Notes under the pieces: model-generated
Database searches by the model: none
The model's input: the letters and a program-made list of their open reading frames with translations, nothing else
What the model was told of the DNA's origin: nothing
Shown: one piece after another, positions 1-10,548 of the stretch
Layout of the letters: the number at the start of each line of letters is the position of its first letter
Numbering within the stretch: position 1 is the first letter of the stretch
Translations under genes and position numbers: made by a program
From: Ferrovibrio sp.
Lineage (GTDB): Bacteria; Pseudomonadota; Alphaproteobacteria; Ferrovibrionales; Ferrovibrionaceae
Direction of reading: 5' to 3'
Length of the DNA: 64,000 bases
Assembly: GCF_002796975.1 (NCBI RefSeq)
Contig: NZ_PEKV01000004.1
Span: 153,197 to 217,196 of the forward strand

Positions 1-277
1 GGGGCAATCAGAAGGCGGCGCATGGGCGAATCCCGACAAACTCAACGAGTCATACTCATACGCCTAATTATGGCGGAATCCAGTCAAGGGAACGAAAATA
101 GACCGCCCCCAAATTAAGTAACAAATTCAGTTTGGAGCGACTCTGCCGGCCTCCCTAGATTTAGCCCTCGTTGCGGTCTGCCGGTTACCAGATATTGGGT
201 TTCTGCCCGTTTATCCAAGGGCCAATCAGAACACAACAGTTTGATTTCATTTGCTGTCAGGTCGGGGGCGGAGAGCC
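1..277. other. Non-coding leader upstream of nrdJ
   Basis: No convincing gene is present. A purine-rich ribosome-binding site (GGGGGCGGAGAG, about 265-275) sits just before the nrdJ start codon. I looked for a cobalamin riboswitch B12 box and for paired NrdR boxes and recognised neither. Confidence 0.5.
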
Positions 278-3200
278 ATGCGTATTGAGCGTCATTTCAC
301 GGTTGCGGGCCAGGATGCCTATGCCGGGCTGGAGTGGAAAAGCACCACCAGCGAAATCCGCAACCCGGACGGCAGCGTCGTCTTCCGCCTCGACAATCTG
401 GAAGTGCCCACCGGCTGGAGCCAGGTCGCTGCCGACGTGCTGGCGCAGAAATATTTCCGCCGCGCCGGCGTTCCTGTCGCGCTGAAGGCGGTCGAAGAGT
501 CGGACGTTCCCGATTTCCTGTGGCGCCGCGAAGCCGATACCGAAGTACTCGCCGTCTTGCCCGAGAAGGATCGCTTCACGCAGGAGACCAGCGGCAAGGA
601 AGTCTTTGATCGCCTTGCCGGCACCTGGGCCTACTGGGGCTGGAAGGGCGGCTATTTCGACAGCAGCGAAGATGCCAGCGCCTTTTTTGATGAGATGCGC
701 TTCATGCTGGCGGCGCAGATCGCCGCGCCCAACTCGCCACAGTGGTTCAACACCGGGCTGCATTGGGCCTATGGCATCGACGGTCCGGCGCAGGGCCATC
801 ATTACGTGGATTTCAAGACCGGCCAGCTGACCAAGTCGGCCTCGGCCTATGAACATCCGCAGCCGCATGCCTGCTTCATCCAGTCGGTGCAGGACGACCT
901 CGTCAACGAGGGCGGCATCATGGACCTGTGGGTGCGCGAAGCGCGCCTGTTCAAATACGGCTCGGGCACCGGCAGCAACTTCTCGAAGCTGCGCGGCGAA
1001 AACGAAAGGCTGTCGGGCGGCGGCAAGTCGTCGGGCCTGATGAGCTTCCTCAAGATCGGCGACCGCGCCGCCGGCGCGATCAAGTCGGGTGGCACCACGC
1101 GCCGCGCCGCCAAGATGGTGATCTGCGATATCGACCATCCCGATATCGAGCAGTTCATCGACTGGAAGGTGAAGGAAGAGCAGAAGGTCGCGGCTCTCGT
1201 GGCCGGCTCGAAGCTGTCGCAGAAGCATCTCGGCGCCATCATGGCGGCCTGCCAGCTGGGCAGCGGCGATGCCCGCTTCGATGCGAAAAAGAATACGCAG
1301 CTGCGCAAGGAGATCCTCGCCGCCCGCAAGACGATGATCCCGGAGAACTACATCCAGCGCGTCGTGCAGTTTGCCAAACAGGGCTATACCGAGATCGATT
1401 TCACCGCCTATGACACCGACTGGGATTCGGAAGCCTATCTCACGGTGGCCGGCCAGAATTCCAACAATTCGGTGCGCGTCACCGACGGCTTCCTGAGCGC
1501 TGTCGAGAGCAATGCCGACTGGAACCTGACGCGACGCGGCGACGGCAAGGTGTCGAAGACACTGAAGGCACGCCAGCTCTGGGAACAGGTCGGCTATGCC
1601 GCCTGGGCCTCGGCCGATCCCGGCATCCAGTTCGACACCAGCATCAACGACTGGCATACCTGCCCGGCCGACGGCCGCATCAACGCGTCGAACCCGTGTT
1701 CGGAATACATGTTCCTCGACGACACGGCCTGCAACCTGGCCTCGATGAACCTGATGTGCTTCCGTCAGGCCGACGGGAAATTCGACACGACGGCGTTTGA
1801 ACATGCCACGCGGCTCTGGACCATCGTGCTGGAGATCAGCGTGCTGATGGCGCAGTTCCCGAGCAAGGAGATCGCCGAGCTTTCCTACAAGTTCCGCACG
1901 CTGGGCCTGGGCTATGCCAATCTCGGCGCGCTGCTGATGTCCTGCGGCTATTCCTACGACTCCGACGCCGGCCGCGCCCTCTGCGGCGCGATCACCGCGC
2001 TGATGACCGGCGTGTCCTACGCCACCTCGGCCGAGATGGCCGGCGAGCTTGGCGCCTTCCCCGGCTATGCGCCGAATGCCGAGAATATGCTGCGCGTGAT
2101 CCGCAACCATCGCCGCGCAGCGCAGGGCGATCATTTCGGCTATGAGGGCCTGTCGACCGCGCCAGTGCCGCTCGACCACGCCAGCTGCCCGGATGGTGCG
2201 CTGCTGACCGCCGCCGAAACGGCCTGGGACCGCGCGCTGGAACTGGGCGAGCAGCATGGCTTCCGCAATGCGCAGGTCAGCGTGATCGCGCCGACCGGCA
2301 CGATCGGCCTGGTGATGGATTGCGACACCACCGGCATCGAACCCGACTTCGCGCTGGTGAAGTTCAAGAAGCTGGCTGGCGGTGGTTATTTCAAGATCAT
2401 CAACCGGACCGTGCCGCTCGCCCTGAAGAATCTTGGCTACAACGACGGCCAGATCAAACAGATCATCGACTATGCCGTCGGCCACGGCACGCTGGCGGAT
2501 GCGCCGGGCGTGAATCATGAAACGCTGGCCGAAAAAGGCCTGTCGGCTGCGGCGATTGCCAAAGTCGAATCCGGCCTGCGTGGAGCCTTCGACATCAAGT
2601 TCGTGCTGAACCGCTGGACGCTCGGTACCGATGTCTGCAAGACGCTCGGTTTCACCGATGCGCAGCTGGACGATCCGGCCTTCGACCTGCTGACCGCGCT
2701 CGGCTTCTCAGCCGAAGATATCGCCGCCGCCAACCTGCATTGCTGCGGCGCGATGACGGTGGAAGGCGCGCCGCATCTGAAGGACATGCATCTGTCGGTC
2801 TTCGACTGCGCCAATCCCTGCGGCAAGGACGGCAAGCGTTTCCTCTCGGCCGAGAGCCATATCCGCATCATGGCGGCGGCGCAGCCCTTCATCACCGGCG
2901 CGATCTCCAAGACCATCAACATGCCGAACCTGGCGACCGTTGAGGATTGCAAGACCGCCTACATGCTGTCGTGGAAACTGGGCTGCAAGGCCATCGCGCT
3001 CTATCGCGACGGTTCGAAGCTCTCGCAGCCGCTGCAGACCCAGGCGCTGGAGGATGACACGGCAGAGGAAGCCATTGCGGATCAGGTGGCCGAAGCGCCG
3101 GCTGCAGCGCGCGCGCAGATCGTCGCCGAGCGCATCGTCGAGAAGATTATCGCCGCCGGCCGCCAGAAGCTGCCGCAGCGCCGCAAGGGCTATACCCAGA

Positions 3201-3919
3201 AAGCCATCGTCGGCGGGCACAAGGTCTATCTGCGGACCGGCGAATATGACGAAGGCAAGCTGGGTGAAATCTTCATCGACATGCACAAGGAAGGCGCCGC
3301 CTTCCGCAGCCTGATGAACAACTTCGCCATCGCGATTTCCATCGGGCTGCAATATGGCGTGCCGCTGGAGGAATTCGTCGAGGCCTTCACCTTCACCCGC
3401 TTCGAACCCTCGGGCATGGTGGAAGGCAACGACGTCATCAAGATGTCGACCTCGATCCTCGACTATGTGTTCCGCGAACTGGCCGTCAGCTATCTCGGCC
3501 GTACCGACCTCGCGCATGTGCAGCCCGACGATCTGCGGCACGATACGCTGGGGGCCAAGGAAGCGCCGGCCAAGGTGAAGGTGGAGGAAGAGATCATCAA
3601 GGTCGCTTCCAACGGCTATATCCGCTCCAACCTCTATGTCCTGAAAGGCGGCGCGCAGAACCGCTCGATGGAGATGCAGGCGACCGGCACCGACGGTCCG
3701 GTGATGCATGTCACCGCCGACACCCATACCCATGTCGAGATGGACGTCCCCGTCAGCGTCATGCCGTCCGGCGGCAATGTCCGCATGGAACGCATCGCGC
3801 AGGCGAGGATGAAAGGCTACGAGGGCGACAGCTGCCCTGAATGCGGCAACTTTACCCTGGTGCGCAACGGCACCTGCCTGAAATGCGACAGCTGCGGCGG
3901 CACGACCGGTTGTTCGTAA
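278..3919 (+). CDS. nrdJ: Adenosylcobalamin-dependent (class II) ribonucleotide reductase
   Basis: Reduces ribonucleotides to deoxyribonucleotides using a B12-generated thiyl radical, with or without oxygen. The 1213-residue protein has the class II barrel landmarks: PHACFIQ near residue 197, [16 protein letters not shown] near 471 and APTGTIG near 671. The C-terminus is a CxxC-rich ribbon (CPEC...CLKCDSCGG) ending GCS, matching the dithiol tail of the long alphaproteobacterial NrdJ type. ATG 278 is chosen over the in-frame TTG 251 because a strong ribosome-binding site lies just before it and MRIERHFT is a natural family start. A strong intrinsic terminator follows. No other reductase gene is in the window. 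Confidence 0.95.
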   Translation: MRIERHFTVAGQDAYAGLEWKSTTSEIRNPDGSVVFRLDNLEVPTGWSQVAADVLAQKYFRRAGVPVALKAVEESDVPDFLWRREADTEVLAVLPEKDRFTQETSGKEVFDRLAGTWAYWGWKGGYFDSSEDASAFFDEMRFMLAAQIAAPNSPQWFNTGLHWAYGIDGPAQGHHYVDFKTGQLTKSASAYEHPQPHACFIQSVQDDLVNEGGIMDLWVREARLFKYGSGTGSNFSKLRGENERLSGGGKSSGLMSFLKIGDRAAGAIKSGGTTRRAAKMVICDIDHPDIEQFIDWKVKEEQKVAALVAGSKLSQKHLGAIMAACQLGSGDARFDAKKNTQLRKEILAARKTMIPENYIQRVVQFAKQGYTEIDFTAYDTDWDSEAYLTVAGQNSNNSVRVTDGFLSAVESNADWNLTRRGDGKVSKTLKARQLWEQVGYAAWASADPGIQFDTSINDWHTCPADGRINASNPCSEYMFLDDTACNLASMNLMCFRQADGKFDTTAFEHATRLWTIVLEISVLMAQFPSKEIAELSYKFRTLGLGYANLGALLMSCGYSYDSDAGRALCGAITALMTGVSYATSAEMAGELGAFPGYAPNAENMLRVIRNHRRAAQGDHFGYEGLSTAPVPLDHASCPDGALLTAAETAWDRALELGEQHGFRNAQVSVIAPTGTIGLVMDCDTTGIEPDFALVKFKKLAGGGYFKIINRTVPLALKNLGYNDGQIKQIIDYAVGHGTLADAPGVNHETLAEKGLSAAAIAKVESGLRGAFDIKFVLNRWTLGTDVCKTLGFTDAQLDDPAFDLLTALGFSAEDIAAANLHCCGAMTVEGAPHLKDMHLSVFDCANPCGKDGKRFLSAESHIRIMAAAQPFITGAISKTINMPNLATVEDCKTAYMLSWKLGCKAIALYRDGSKLSQPLQTQALEDDTAEEAIADQVAEAPAAARAQIVAERIVEKIIAAGRQKLPQRRKGYTQKAIVGGHKVYLRTGEYDEGKLGEIFIDMHKEGAAFRSLMNNFAIAISIGLQYGVPLEEFVEAFTFTRFEPSGMVEGNDVIKMSTSILDYVFRELAVSYLGRTDLAHVQPDDLRHDTLGAKEAPAKVKVEEEIIKVASNGYIRSNLYVLKGGAQNRSMEMQATGTDGPVMHVTADTHTHVEMDVPVSVMPSGGNVRMERIAQARMKGYEGDSCPECGNFTLVRNGTCLKCDSCGGTTGCS

Positions 3920-3945
3920 GTTACTAGGCTCCTCCTCCAGGGAGC

Positions 3946-3985
3946 AGCCCCGGCCTCCGAAAGGCGGCCGGGGCTTTTTCTTTTC
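3946..3985 (+). terminator. Intrinsic terminator after nrdJ
   Basis: The arms AGCCCCGGCC and GGCCGGGGCT form a long GC hairpin around TCCGAAAGGC and are followed by TTTTTCTTTT. It lies 26 bases past the nrdJ stop codon. Confidence 0.9.
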
Positions 3986-4000
3986 GGAGCACTCACAGAT

Positions 4001-4033
4001 GTGTCATGGCCGGGCTTGTCCCGGGGATGACAC
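4001..4033. repeat. Dispersed palindrome, copy 1
   Basis: A hairpin with outer arms GTGTCAT and ATGACAC and inner GC arms around CTTG. It belongs to the same GTCA-GC-arm-CTTG-GC-arm-TGAC family seen near 23.3, 25.4 and 28.6 kb. Confidence 0.65.
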
Positions 4034-4182
4034 GGGAGGGTTGGAGCAACCCCGGCAAATCCTGCCGGGGCGGCAGAAATCGCCTCTCTGGGTCCGGAGA
4101 ATCTTGCGAAATACCAATAGCTTAATCCAACCCCAAGCTGGCGCGCGCCTTGCAAGTCCGTGTCCTGAAAAGGACACGCACC

Positions 4183-5436
4183 ATGACCACGATCAACACC
4201 GCTTACAGCAGCACGATCTATCCCGGCACCGTGAAGCCGACCGAGACGCCGCCACCCGGCAGTACGACGACGCCGAAGCCCACGATGGCCGCGACCGATC
4301 TGCGCCAGGATGTCGGCGTGGAAGTGACGCTCTCGCCCGCCGCCCTGCAGGCCCTGGCCCAGCAGGCCGCCAGCGTCGCCGAGATGCTGGATGAGGAAGC
4401 CCAGGTCACCGAGAAACTGAAGCAGGTGCTGTCGGCCATTTTCCTCAAGAGTGCCAAGCAGGCCGAGGAAGCCGACAAGGCGGTCCCCCCGGGGCTGACC
4501 GGCGATGAATCCGCCGACACCACCCGCAAACTGGCCGCCCAGCAGGCGAGTGATTTCTTCGACGGCAAGGCGGCCAATCCCTTCCGCGGCAAGACACCGT
4601 CCGAGCTCGCCGCCGCGATCATCGACAAGGACGGCAAATACACCGTCAATGAACGCCGCGCCGCCTGGAGCGAATTCGCCCGCCAGGACCATGCCCGCAT
4701 CATGGACGACCTGACGCCGAGGTCGGAATTCGACAAGAAGGTGAACGACGCCGAAGTACCGAAATCCAACACCGCCGAGCGCAACGCGGCTGCGAAGAAG
4801 GCCACCGAATTTCTCAATGGCGGCGGCAAGGTGAAGAACCCGCTGGAAGGCAAGACGCGCGACGAACTGACCGCCATCATCGCCAACGATACCGGCGACT
4901 ATACGGTCAACGAGCGCCGCACGGCGCTGGCCCAGCGCGACGTGCTGGAAAAAGCCGTGCTGGCCAAGTCGGTCAAGACGCTGAGCTTCGACGAGAAGAT
5001 GCGCGCCAACAACGAGAGCGTCGCCGGTGCCAGCAGCGAGGCACAGGCCCGTGCCCGTCTGGCCACGCGCTTCACCAATGGCTGGGACAAGACCAATCCT
5101 TTCTCGGGCCTGAGCCGCGAGGAGCTGAATGCCATCGTGTTTGACGAGACGCGCAGCTACACCACCAACGAGCAGCGCGCCGCTTTCGCCGAGCTGAAAC
5201 AGTATCTGCCGGCCTCTGCCATCCCGGCCGATCCCGCCGCCAAGGATACCAAGAAGACCGACAACAAGACGACAGACAGCAGCAAGCTCAAGGCGAACGA
5301 TCCCTACAACACGCAGGGCGCCTACAGCAAATACATGCTGCAGCAGCTGCAGCGCGCCAACAACACGTCCTACCTGCTCGGCCTGATGGGTGGCGGCGGC
5401 TCCGGCTTCGGCCTGGCCAACTACCTGCGCGCCTGA
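4183..5436 (+). CDS. Unrecognised protein with three internal repeats
   Basis: Function unknown. The 417-residue protein starts with a Thr/Pro-rich segment (about 1-40) and a VEVTLSPAALQAL stretch (47-59) of the kind seen near the N-terminus of several alphaproteobacterial structural or exported proteins. It then carries three repeats at about 115-170, 199-254 and 288-340. Each repeat has a NP-F/L-xG segment, an E/DLxAI segment and a Y-T-V/T-NEx-R block. A Lys/Thr/Asp-rich linker (350-372) leads to a Gly-rich tail (402-411) ending NYLRA. There is no classical signal peptide or membrane helix. ATG 4183, preceded by AAAAGGA, is preferred over TTG 4150. It sits alone, with no cotranscribed partner. 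Confidence 0.8.
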   Translation: MTTINTAYSSTIYPGTVKPTETPPPGSTTTPKPTMAATDLRQDVGVEVTLSPAALQALAQQAASVAEMLDEEAQVTEKLKQVLSAIFLKSAKQAEEADKAVPPGLTGDESADTTRKLAAQQASDFFDGKAANPFRGKTPSELAAAIIDKDGKYTVNERRAAWSEFARQDHARIMDDLTPRSEFDKKVNDAEVPKSNTAERNAAAKKATEFLNGGGKVKNPLEGKTRDELTAIIANDTGDYTVNERRTALAQRDVLEKAVLAKSVKTLSFDEKMRANNESVAGASSEAQARARLATRFTNGWDKTNPFSGLSREELNAIVFDETRSYTTNEQRAAFAELKQYLPASAIPADPAAKDTKKTDNKTTDSSKLKANDPYNTQGAYSKYMLQQLQRANNTSYLLGLMGGGGSGFGLANYLRA

Positions 5437-5458
5437 ACCTCGCAACTGATACAGACAT

Positions 5459-5489
5459 AAAAAAAGCCCCCGCCGTTTCCGGCAGGGGC
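5459..5489 (-). terminator. Intrinsic terminator reading leftward
   Basis: On the minus strand the GC hairpin (arms GCCCCTGCCG and CGGCGGGGGC, one mismatch) runs into seven T residues. Its orientation fits transcripts of the DUF533 gene at 5651-6388, about 160 bases upstream. Flanking ACAGAC/GTCTGT extends the inverted repeat. Confidence 0.7.
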
Positions 5490-5650
5490 AAGTCTGTAAT
5501 CAGGGAGGAAACACACTAACTCTAAACTCTGCAGGGCCGGCCTGCTGATCAGATCAGCGGGGCGGGCCGCGCCCTGTAAGACCCAAGATAGGCCGTTCCC
5601 GAAAAAGCGGCAGGTTACAGTCCGACAACCTCACATTACATTGTGGTAAC

Positions 5651-6388
5651 CTAAGCGGCCCTGGCCTGAGCCAAAGAGGCCTCCACCTGGCGGTCCAGAT
5701 GTGCCACCAGTTCGGCCGGCAACTGCAGCTTCTGCACAAGGTTTTTCAGATAGGCACGTTCGTCAGCGTGGTCGGGATCGATAGCGATGCGCGAGGCGAG
5801 ATACAGTTCGGCCGCCTGTTCCTCGTTCGCGGCACTCGCTCCGACGGCCTCCAGCGTGATCGGCTTCGACAGCAGATCGAATACCGCGCCCTTCGTCTCG
5901 GCATCCAGCTGCAGGCGTTCGATCTCGGCGAACAGGCGCTGCTGCTCCTGCGTATCGATATGGCCGTCGGCTTTGGCCGCCGCCACCATCGCCTGCACCA
6001 GCGCCAGTTCAAACGGCTGGCCGTTGCTGGCCGGCGCCGCAGAGGGCAGATACTGCGGCTCGACATTGGCAATATCGGCTTGCTGTGCCACCGGCGCGCT
6101 GGCCGGCTTCTGGCCTTCCTGATAATTGCGATAGGCACGCCAGGCCAGCAGACCCAGTGCTGCCGCCCCGCCATAAAGGGCGACATTGCCGGCCATGTTG
6201 CGCGCCTTCTTGTTGGCGAGGATCAAGCCGAACAGCCCGCCGACTGCCAGCCCCTTGCCGCCGCCCAGAGAGTCGATGCCGCGTTTCGCCAGTTCGCCGA
6301 CATTGCCGAGATTGGCACCGGCACGACTGCCGCCCTGCATCGTTTTCCCACCGAGAAACTGGTCCAGCAGGGATTTCGCGTCGATCAT
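5651..6388 (-). CDS. DUF533 / TerB-like inner-membrane protein
   Basis: The opening MIDAKSLLDQFLG followed by a Gly-rich segment with GGLFGLIL and one or two short hydrophobic helices (about residues 50-90) is typical of the DUF533 (YebE) family. The C-terminal 130 residues form a TerB-like helical domain (MVAAAKADGHID...). The molecular role is not established. ATG 6388 follows GGAGG at an 11-base gap; ATG 6406 would add six residues and place the SD inside the gene. The start lies 20 bases from the divergent CAP gene, so the two promoters must overlap the neighbouring genes. Confidence 0.85.
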   Translation of the reverse strand: MIDAKSLLDQFLGGKTMQGGSRAGANLGNVGELAKRGIDSLGGGKGLAVGGLFGLILANKKARNMAGNVALYGGAAALGLLAWRAYRNYQEGQKPASAPVAQQADIANVEPQYLPSAAPASNGQPFELALVQAMVAAAKADGHIDTQEQQRLFAEIERLQLDAETKGAVFDLLSKPITLEAVGASAANEEQAAELYLASRIAIDPDHADERAYLKNLVQKLQLPAELVAHLDRQVEASLAQARAA

Positions 6389-6408
6389 CGCTCGTCTAGC
6401 CTCCATTT

Positions 6409-6924
6409 ATGATATCGTGCCTGACAGATCGGAATTCTCCGCACCGCCTTCAAGGCCGCTGGCGTGCTCATCTTCACGTCATTGCGCTCGCGCTGCCGCT
6501 TTTCGGCCACATTCCCGCTATCGCAGCAATGGAGTCGGTCTGGCAGGCCGACATCCTGTTCCATGTGAATGCGGCACGCGCCGCACATAATCTCGCGCCG
6601 CTGCAGTGGAATGCACGGCTGGCAACTGCGGCCGAAATGCATGCAACCGACCTGCAAAGCTGCCGCAGGCTGGCGCATGAAGGCTGCGACGGCAGCGATC
6701 TGCGGCTGCGCGCGCAGCGCGTCGGCTACACCTTCCGTCGTCTGTCGGAAAATCTCGCGCTCTGTCCCTGCGATGCGGCAGCCGTCGTACAGGCCTGGCT
6801 CAACAGCGACGGCCATCGCAGAAATTTGCTCGATCCGAATGTCAGCGAGATGGGCGCCGATACGCGCGCCGATGCGATGGACTTGCGGAGGCAGCAATGG
6901 GTGCTGGTGATGGGGCGGCAGTAG
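6409..6924 (+). CDS. Secreted CAP (SCP/PR-1-like) domain protein
   Basis: The 171-residue protein has an Arg-rich N-terminus and a hydrophobic stretch ending GHIPAIAA, which looks like a signal peptide. A compact CAP domain follows: HVNAARAAHNLAPLQWN, then MHATDLQ, LSENLAL and VQAWLNSDGHRRNLLDPN. Cysteines in LQSCRR, HEGCDG and ALCPCDA could form disulfides after export. It resembles bacterial YkwD proteins, whose substrates are unknown. It starts 20 bases from the divergent DUF533 gene and converges on the esterase gene. Confidence 0.85.
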   Translation: MISCLTDRNSPHRLQGRWRAHLHVIALALPLFGHIPAIAAMESVWQADILFHVNAARAAHNLAPLQWNARLATAAEMHATDLQSCRRLAHEGCDGSDLRLRAQRVGYTFRRLSENLALCPCDAAAVVQAWLNSDGHRRNLLDPNVSEMGADTRADAMDLRRQQWVLVMGRQ

Positions 6925-6936
6925 CTGCCCCGAATC

Positions 6937-7899
6937 TCACCCCTGCCCGAACGCCAGCTTGAGCGCCGTGCCCATTTCGGCAATCGCCTGGCCGGCCTGC
7001 GGCATCACCTTGCCGAGCACGACGAAGCCGTGGACCTGGCCGGGGAATTCGCGGAAGGCCACGGGCACGCCGGCCTTCTTCAGCGCCTCGGCATAGGCCT
7101 CGCCCTCGTCGCGCAGCGGATCGTTCCCCGCCACCAGCACATAGGCCGGCGGCAGGCCGGCCAGGCTTTTCGCGCGCAGCGGCGAGGCACGCCAGTCCTC
7201 GCGGTCGGCCGTGCCGTTCAGATACTGCTCCTGGAACCAGTCCATCGCAGCGCGCGTCAGCAGATGGTCCTTGGCGAACTTCCTGTGCGACTCCGTCGTC
7301 ATCGCCATGTCGGTGGCCGGATAGATCAGCAACTGATAGCCGATCTTCGGTGCGGTCTCGTCGCCATCCTTGCGCTTGCCGCGCGCCATCAGCGCCACCA
7401 CGGCAGCGAGATTGCCACCGGCACTATCGCCGCCGACCGCCAGCTTGGAGGCATCGACGCGCAAGGCCGTCGCCTCGCCCGCCACCCAATGCGCAGCGGC
7501 ATAGGCGTCTTCCACGGCGGCGGGGAATTTATGCTCGGGCCCCATGCGATAGTCGACCGAGACCACGGCGCAGCGCGACTCATTCGCGAGCAGACGGCAG
7601 GCCACGTCATGGGTGTCGAGATCGCCGATCACCCAGCCGCCGCCATGATAGAAGACGAGTACCGGGATCGGCTCCTTCCTGTCGACACCGGCAGGACGGT
7701 AGTAGCGCAGCGGGATCGGGCCATGCGGGCCGGGCGCGGCGATATTGTCGATTTCCGACATCTCCGGTGCCTCGGGCGTCACCGCGCCGCGGGTTTCCTT
7801 ATAGAGCTGCCGCGCACCTGCCGCGCCGATAGTGGAATATTCCGGCCGGTTGGCCGCCCTGACGGCAGCGAGGAAGGTCTCAGCTTCTTTGTCCAGCAT
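6937..7899 (-). CDS. Alpha/beta-hydrolase esterase (hormone-sensitive lipase type)
   Basis: A 320-residue hydrolase of the HSL (family IV) esterases. The oxyanion motif HGGGW is at 85-89, the nucleophile Ser159 lies in GGDSAGG, and the likely triad partners are Asp260 (AGNDPLRDEG) and His290 (GQVHGF). It probably cleaves short-chain acyl esters; the physiological substrate cannot be read from sequence. ATG 7899 gives the usual family length; the frame is open 63 codons further upstream but there runs into the marC gene in another frame. It lies 23 bases downstream of marC on the same strand. Confidence 0.9.
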   Translation of the reverse strand: MLDKEAETFLAAVRAANRPEYSTIGAAGARQLYKETRGAVTPEAPEMSEIDNIAAPGPHGPIPLRYYRPAGVDRKEPIPVLVFYHGGGWVIGDLDTHDVACRLLANESRCAVVSVDYRMGPEHKFPAAVEDAYAAAHWVAGEATALRVDASKLAVGGDSAGGNLAAVVALMARGKRKDGDETAPKIGYQLLIYPATDMAMTTESHRKFAKDHLLTRAAMDWFQEQYLNGTADREDWRASPLRAKSLAGLPPAYVLVAGNDPLRDEGEAYAEALKKAGVPVAFREFPGQVHGFVVLGKVMPQAGQAIAEMGTALKLAFGQG

Positions 7900-7922
7900 C
7901 GGAGGCGCTCGTTTCTGCGTTA

Positions 7923-8570
7923 TTAGCCCAGGGCCGGAAACAGTCCCCGCAGGCCATTGGCAAAGATTTGAACCGCAACCGCGGCCAGCAGCAAGCCGAA
8001 AATGCGGTTGAGGATGTTGATCCCGGTGCGGCCAAGCCGGTCGCCGATCGGCCGCGCCAGTTGCAGAACGATCCAGATCGCCATGCAAATCAAGGCCAGA
8101 ACGGCCACGCTCAGGGATTTATGTTCCCAACCTGCCCCGCGCTCCATGTAAATAATCGTCGCGGAGATGGAACCCGGACCGACCAGCAGCGGCATGGCGA
8201 TCGGCACCACGCCGACGGCGGAACGCTCGTCAGCCGATTTGTCGGTCGCCTCGGCATGCTCTTCCGGCGTGTGCTGCTGCAGGCTCATCTGCGCATTGAT
8301 CATGCTGAGCGACATCAGGAACAGCACGATGCCGCCGCCGACCTGAAAAGCCGGCAGGCTGGCGCCAAGCAGGCGCAGGATCAGGTCGCCCGAGAAACCG
8401 GCCACCACCAGGATGATGAAAACTGCAAGGGCGGCTGTGCGCGCCGTGGTGCGGCGCTCGGGCCGACTGCGGTCAGCCGTCAGCATCAGGAAAAGCGGGA
8501 TCGCCGCGAAGGGATCCAGAATCGAAAACAGCGTGATGGCAAAACGGACATAATCGAGCGCGTCGAGCAT
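7923..8570 (-). CDS. MarC family integral membrane protein
   Basis: A 215-residue protein with about six membrane helices in the MarC/UPF0056 pattern: the DPFAAIPLFL start, a first block of three helices, a charged loop (QQHTPEEHAEATDKSADERSA, about 100-120), then the VPIAMPLLVGPGSI motif and three more helices. Despite the family name a role in multiple antibiotic resistance is not supported, and transport substrates are unproven. It lies just downstream of aspS (17 bases) and may be cotranscribed with it. Confidence 0.9.
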   Translation of the reverse strand: MLDALDYVRFAITLFSILDPFAAIPLFLMLTADRSRPERRTTARTAALAVFIILVVAGFSGDLILRLLGASLPAFQVGGGIVLFLMSLSMINAQMSLQQHTPEEHAEATDKSADERSAVGVVPIAMPLLVGPGSISATIIYMERGAGWEHKSLSVAVLALICMAIWIVLQLARPIGDRLGRTGINILNRIFGLLLAAVAVQIFANGLRGLFPALG

Positions 8571-8587
8571 GGCCGCCTGCCGTCAGG

Positions 8588-10378
8588 TCACGAAGGTTTC
8601 TTGTCCAGCTCCGGCGCGTGGACGCGGATGTGCAGCTCGCGCAGCTGCTTCATCGCCACCTCGCTCGGGGCCTGCATCATCAGATCCTGGGCCTGCTGGT
8701 TCATCGGGAACAGCACGATCTCGCGGATATTCGGCTCATCGGCCAGCAGCATGACGATGCGGTCGATGCCCGGCGCGATACCACCATGCGGCGGGGCGCC
8801 ATACTTGAACGCATTCAGCATGCCGCCGAACTTGCCTTCCACGACCTCGGGGCCGTAACCGGCGATCTCGAAGGCCTTGTACATGATCTCGGGCTTGTGA
8901 TTGCGGATCGCGCCCGACGACAGTTCCACGCCGTTGCAGACGATGTCGTACTGATAGGCGTTGATGGTCAGCGGATCCTGCGTGTTGAGCGCTTCGAGAC
9001 CGCCCTGCGGCATCGAGAAGGGATTGTGACTGAAATCGACCTTCTTCTCGTCCTCATTATACTCGAACATCGGGAAGTCGACGATCCAGCAGAACTTGAA
9101 GACGTTCTTCTCGCAGATATCCAGTTCGTCGCCGATGCGGATACGCGCCTGACCGGCGAGTTTTGCCGCCGGAAGCTCCTTGTCGCAGGCGAAGAAGATC
9201 GCATCGCCGTCCTTCACGTTGCCCAGCTTTTTCAGCAGCGCCACGCGGTCGGCATCGAGGAACTTCGCGATCGGGCCTTTCGCTTCGCCGTTGTCGAAGA
9301 TTATGTAGCCGAGGCCGGCCGCACCTTCCTGGCGCGCCCAGTCGTTCGTCTTGTCGAAGAAGCTGCGCGGGCGATTGGCCGCGCCCGGCGCCGGAATGCC
9401 GCGCACAACCGCACCGTTTTCGATGTTGCGCGCAAACACGCCAAAGCCCGAGCCGCGGAACACTTCGGTCACATCGGCCAGGATGATCGGATTGCGCAGG
9501 TCCGGCTTGTCGGAGCCGTATTTCAGCATCGACTCACGATACGGGATACGCGGGAATTCGGCAGGGCCGCAGTCGCGGCCGTTGGCGAATTCCTGGAACA
9601 CGCCATGGATCACCGGGCCGACGGCGTTGAATACGTCATCCTGCTCGACGAAGCTCATCTCGACGTCGAGCTGGTAGAATTCGCCGGGCGAACGATCCTT
9701 GCGGGCGTCTTCGTCGCGGAAGCAGGGCGCGATCTGGAAATAGCGGTCGAAGCCCGACACCATGATCAGCTGCTTGAACTGCTGCGGCGCCTGCGGCAGC
9801 GCGTAGAAGCGGCCCGGATGCAGGCGGCTCGGCACCAGGAAGTCGCGCGCGCCTTCCGGCGACGACGCGGTCAGGATCGGGGTCTGGAATTCCATGAAGC
9901 CCTGATCGGTCATGCGGCGACGGATCGAGGAGATCACCTTGCTGCGCAGGATGATGTTGTTGTGCAGCCGCTCGCGACGCAGGTCGAGGAAGCGATACTT
10001 GAGGCGGATGTCTTCCGGATATTCCTGTTCGCCGAACACCGGCATCGGCAGCTCGGCCGCCTCGCCCAGCACTTCGATGGTCGAGACCACCACTTCCACA
10101 CTGCCGGTCGGCAGGTTCGGGTTCACGGTATCACCGGTGCGGGCCACCACCTTGCCCACCGCACTGATCACATATTCCGAACGCAGGCCTTCCATCTGTT
10201 TGAAGGCGGTCGAACCGCTTTCGGCGACGATCTGCGTGATGCCGTAATGGTCGCGCAGGTCGATGAACAGCAGGTTGCCGTGGTCGCGCTTGCGATGGAC
10301 CCAGCCGGCGAGTTTGACCTCGGTGCCGACATGCTCGGGACGAAGCTGGCCACAGGTATGGGTGCGGTAACGGGACAT
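8588..10378 (-). CDS. aspS: Aspartyl-tRNA synthetase
   Basis: Class II synthetase charging tRNA-Asp. The 596-residue length fits the bacterial type. It has an N-terminal OB-fold anticodon-binding domain ([19 protein letters not shown]), class II motif 2 ([19 protein letters not shown]), the bacterial GAD insertion domain in the middle, and motif 3 ([14 protein letters not shown]) near the C-terminus. ATG 10378 ([10 protein letters not shown]) is preferred to TTG 10384. It may be discriminating or non-discriminating; I found no gatCAB genes in the window to help decide. Confidence 0.97.
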   Translation of the reverse strand: MSRYRTHTCGQLRPEHVGTEVKLAGWVHRKRDHGNLLFIDLRDHYGITQIVAESGSTAFKQMEGLRSEYVISAVGKVVARTGDTVNPNLPTGSVEVVVSTIEVLGEAAELPMPVFGEQEYPEDIRLKYRFLDLRRERLHNNIILRSKVISSIRRRMTDQGFMEFQTPILTASSPEGARDFLVPSRLHPGRFYALPQAPQQFKQLIMVSGFDRYFQIAPCFRDEDARKDRSPGEFYQLDVEMSFVEQDDVFNAVGPVIHGVFQEFANGRDCGPAEFPRIPYRESMLKYGSDKPDLRNPIILADVTEVFRGSGFGVFARNIENGAVVRGIPAPGAANRPRSFFDKTNDWARQEGAAGLGYIIFDNGEAKGPIAKFLDADRVALLKKLGNVKDGDAIFFACDKELPAAKLAGQARIRIGDELDICEKNVFKFCWIVDFPMFEYNEDEKKVDFSHNPFSMPQGGLEALNTQDPLTINAYQYDIVCNGVELSSGAIRNHKPEIMYKAFEIAGYGPEVVEGKFGGMLNAFKYGAPPHGGIAPGIDRIVMLLADEPNIREIVLFPMNQQAQDLMMQAPSEVAMKQLRELHIRVHAPELDKKPS

Positions 10379-10548
10379 CGCCAAATCCGTTGAAAATCTC
10401 TAGGGAAATCAAAGGGGGAACAGGCCCGTTTGGGCTGCGAAAGTCAAGACCGATGGGGTCGGAATTTCACTCGCTTTTACCCGTAAAATCCAGCCCGGCC
10501 CGGCCCGGCAGGGTTGGGCCGGCCAAAACGGCATGCTAAAGCGGAACC

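Noticed and set aside
100..277. Cobalamin riboswitch before nrdJ
   Set aside because: No B12 box or matching paired stems could be recognised.
257..2518. Large open frames antisense to nrdJ, aspS, ppk1-ppx, the kinase operon and the fab genes
   Set aside because: They mirror the third-position GC bias of well-identified genes, lack ribosome-binding sites and resemble no families.
10379..10548. TTGACT on the minus strand as the aspS promoter
   Set aside because: At 17-19-base spacing no acceptable -10 box is found.
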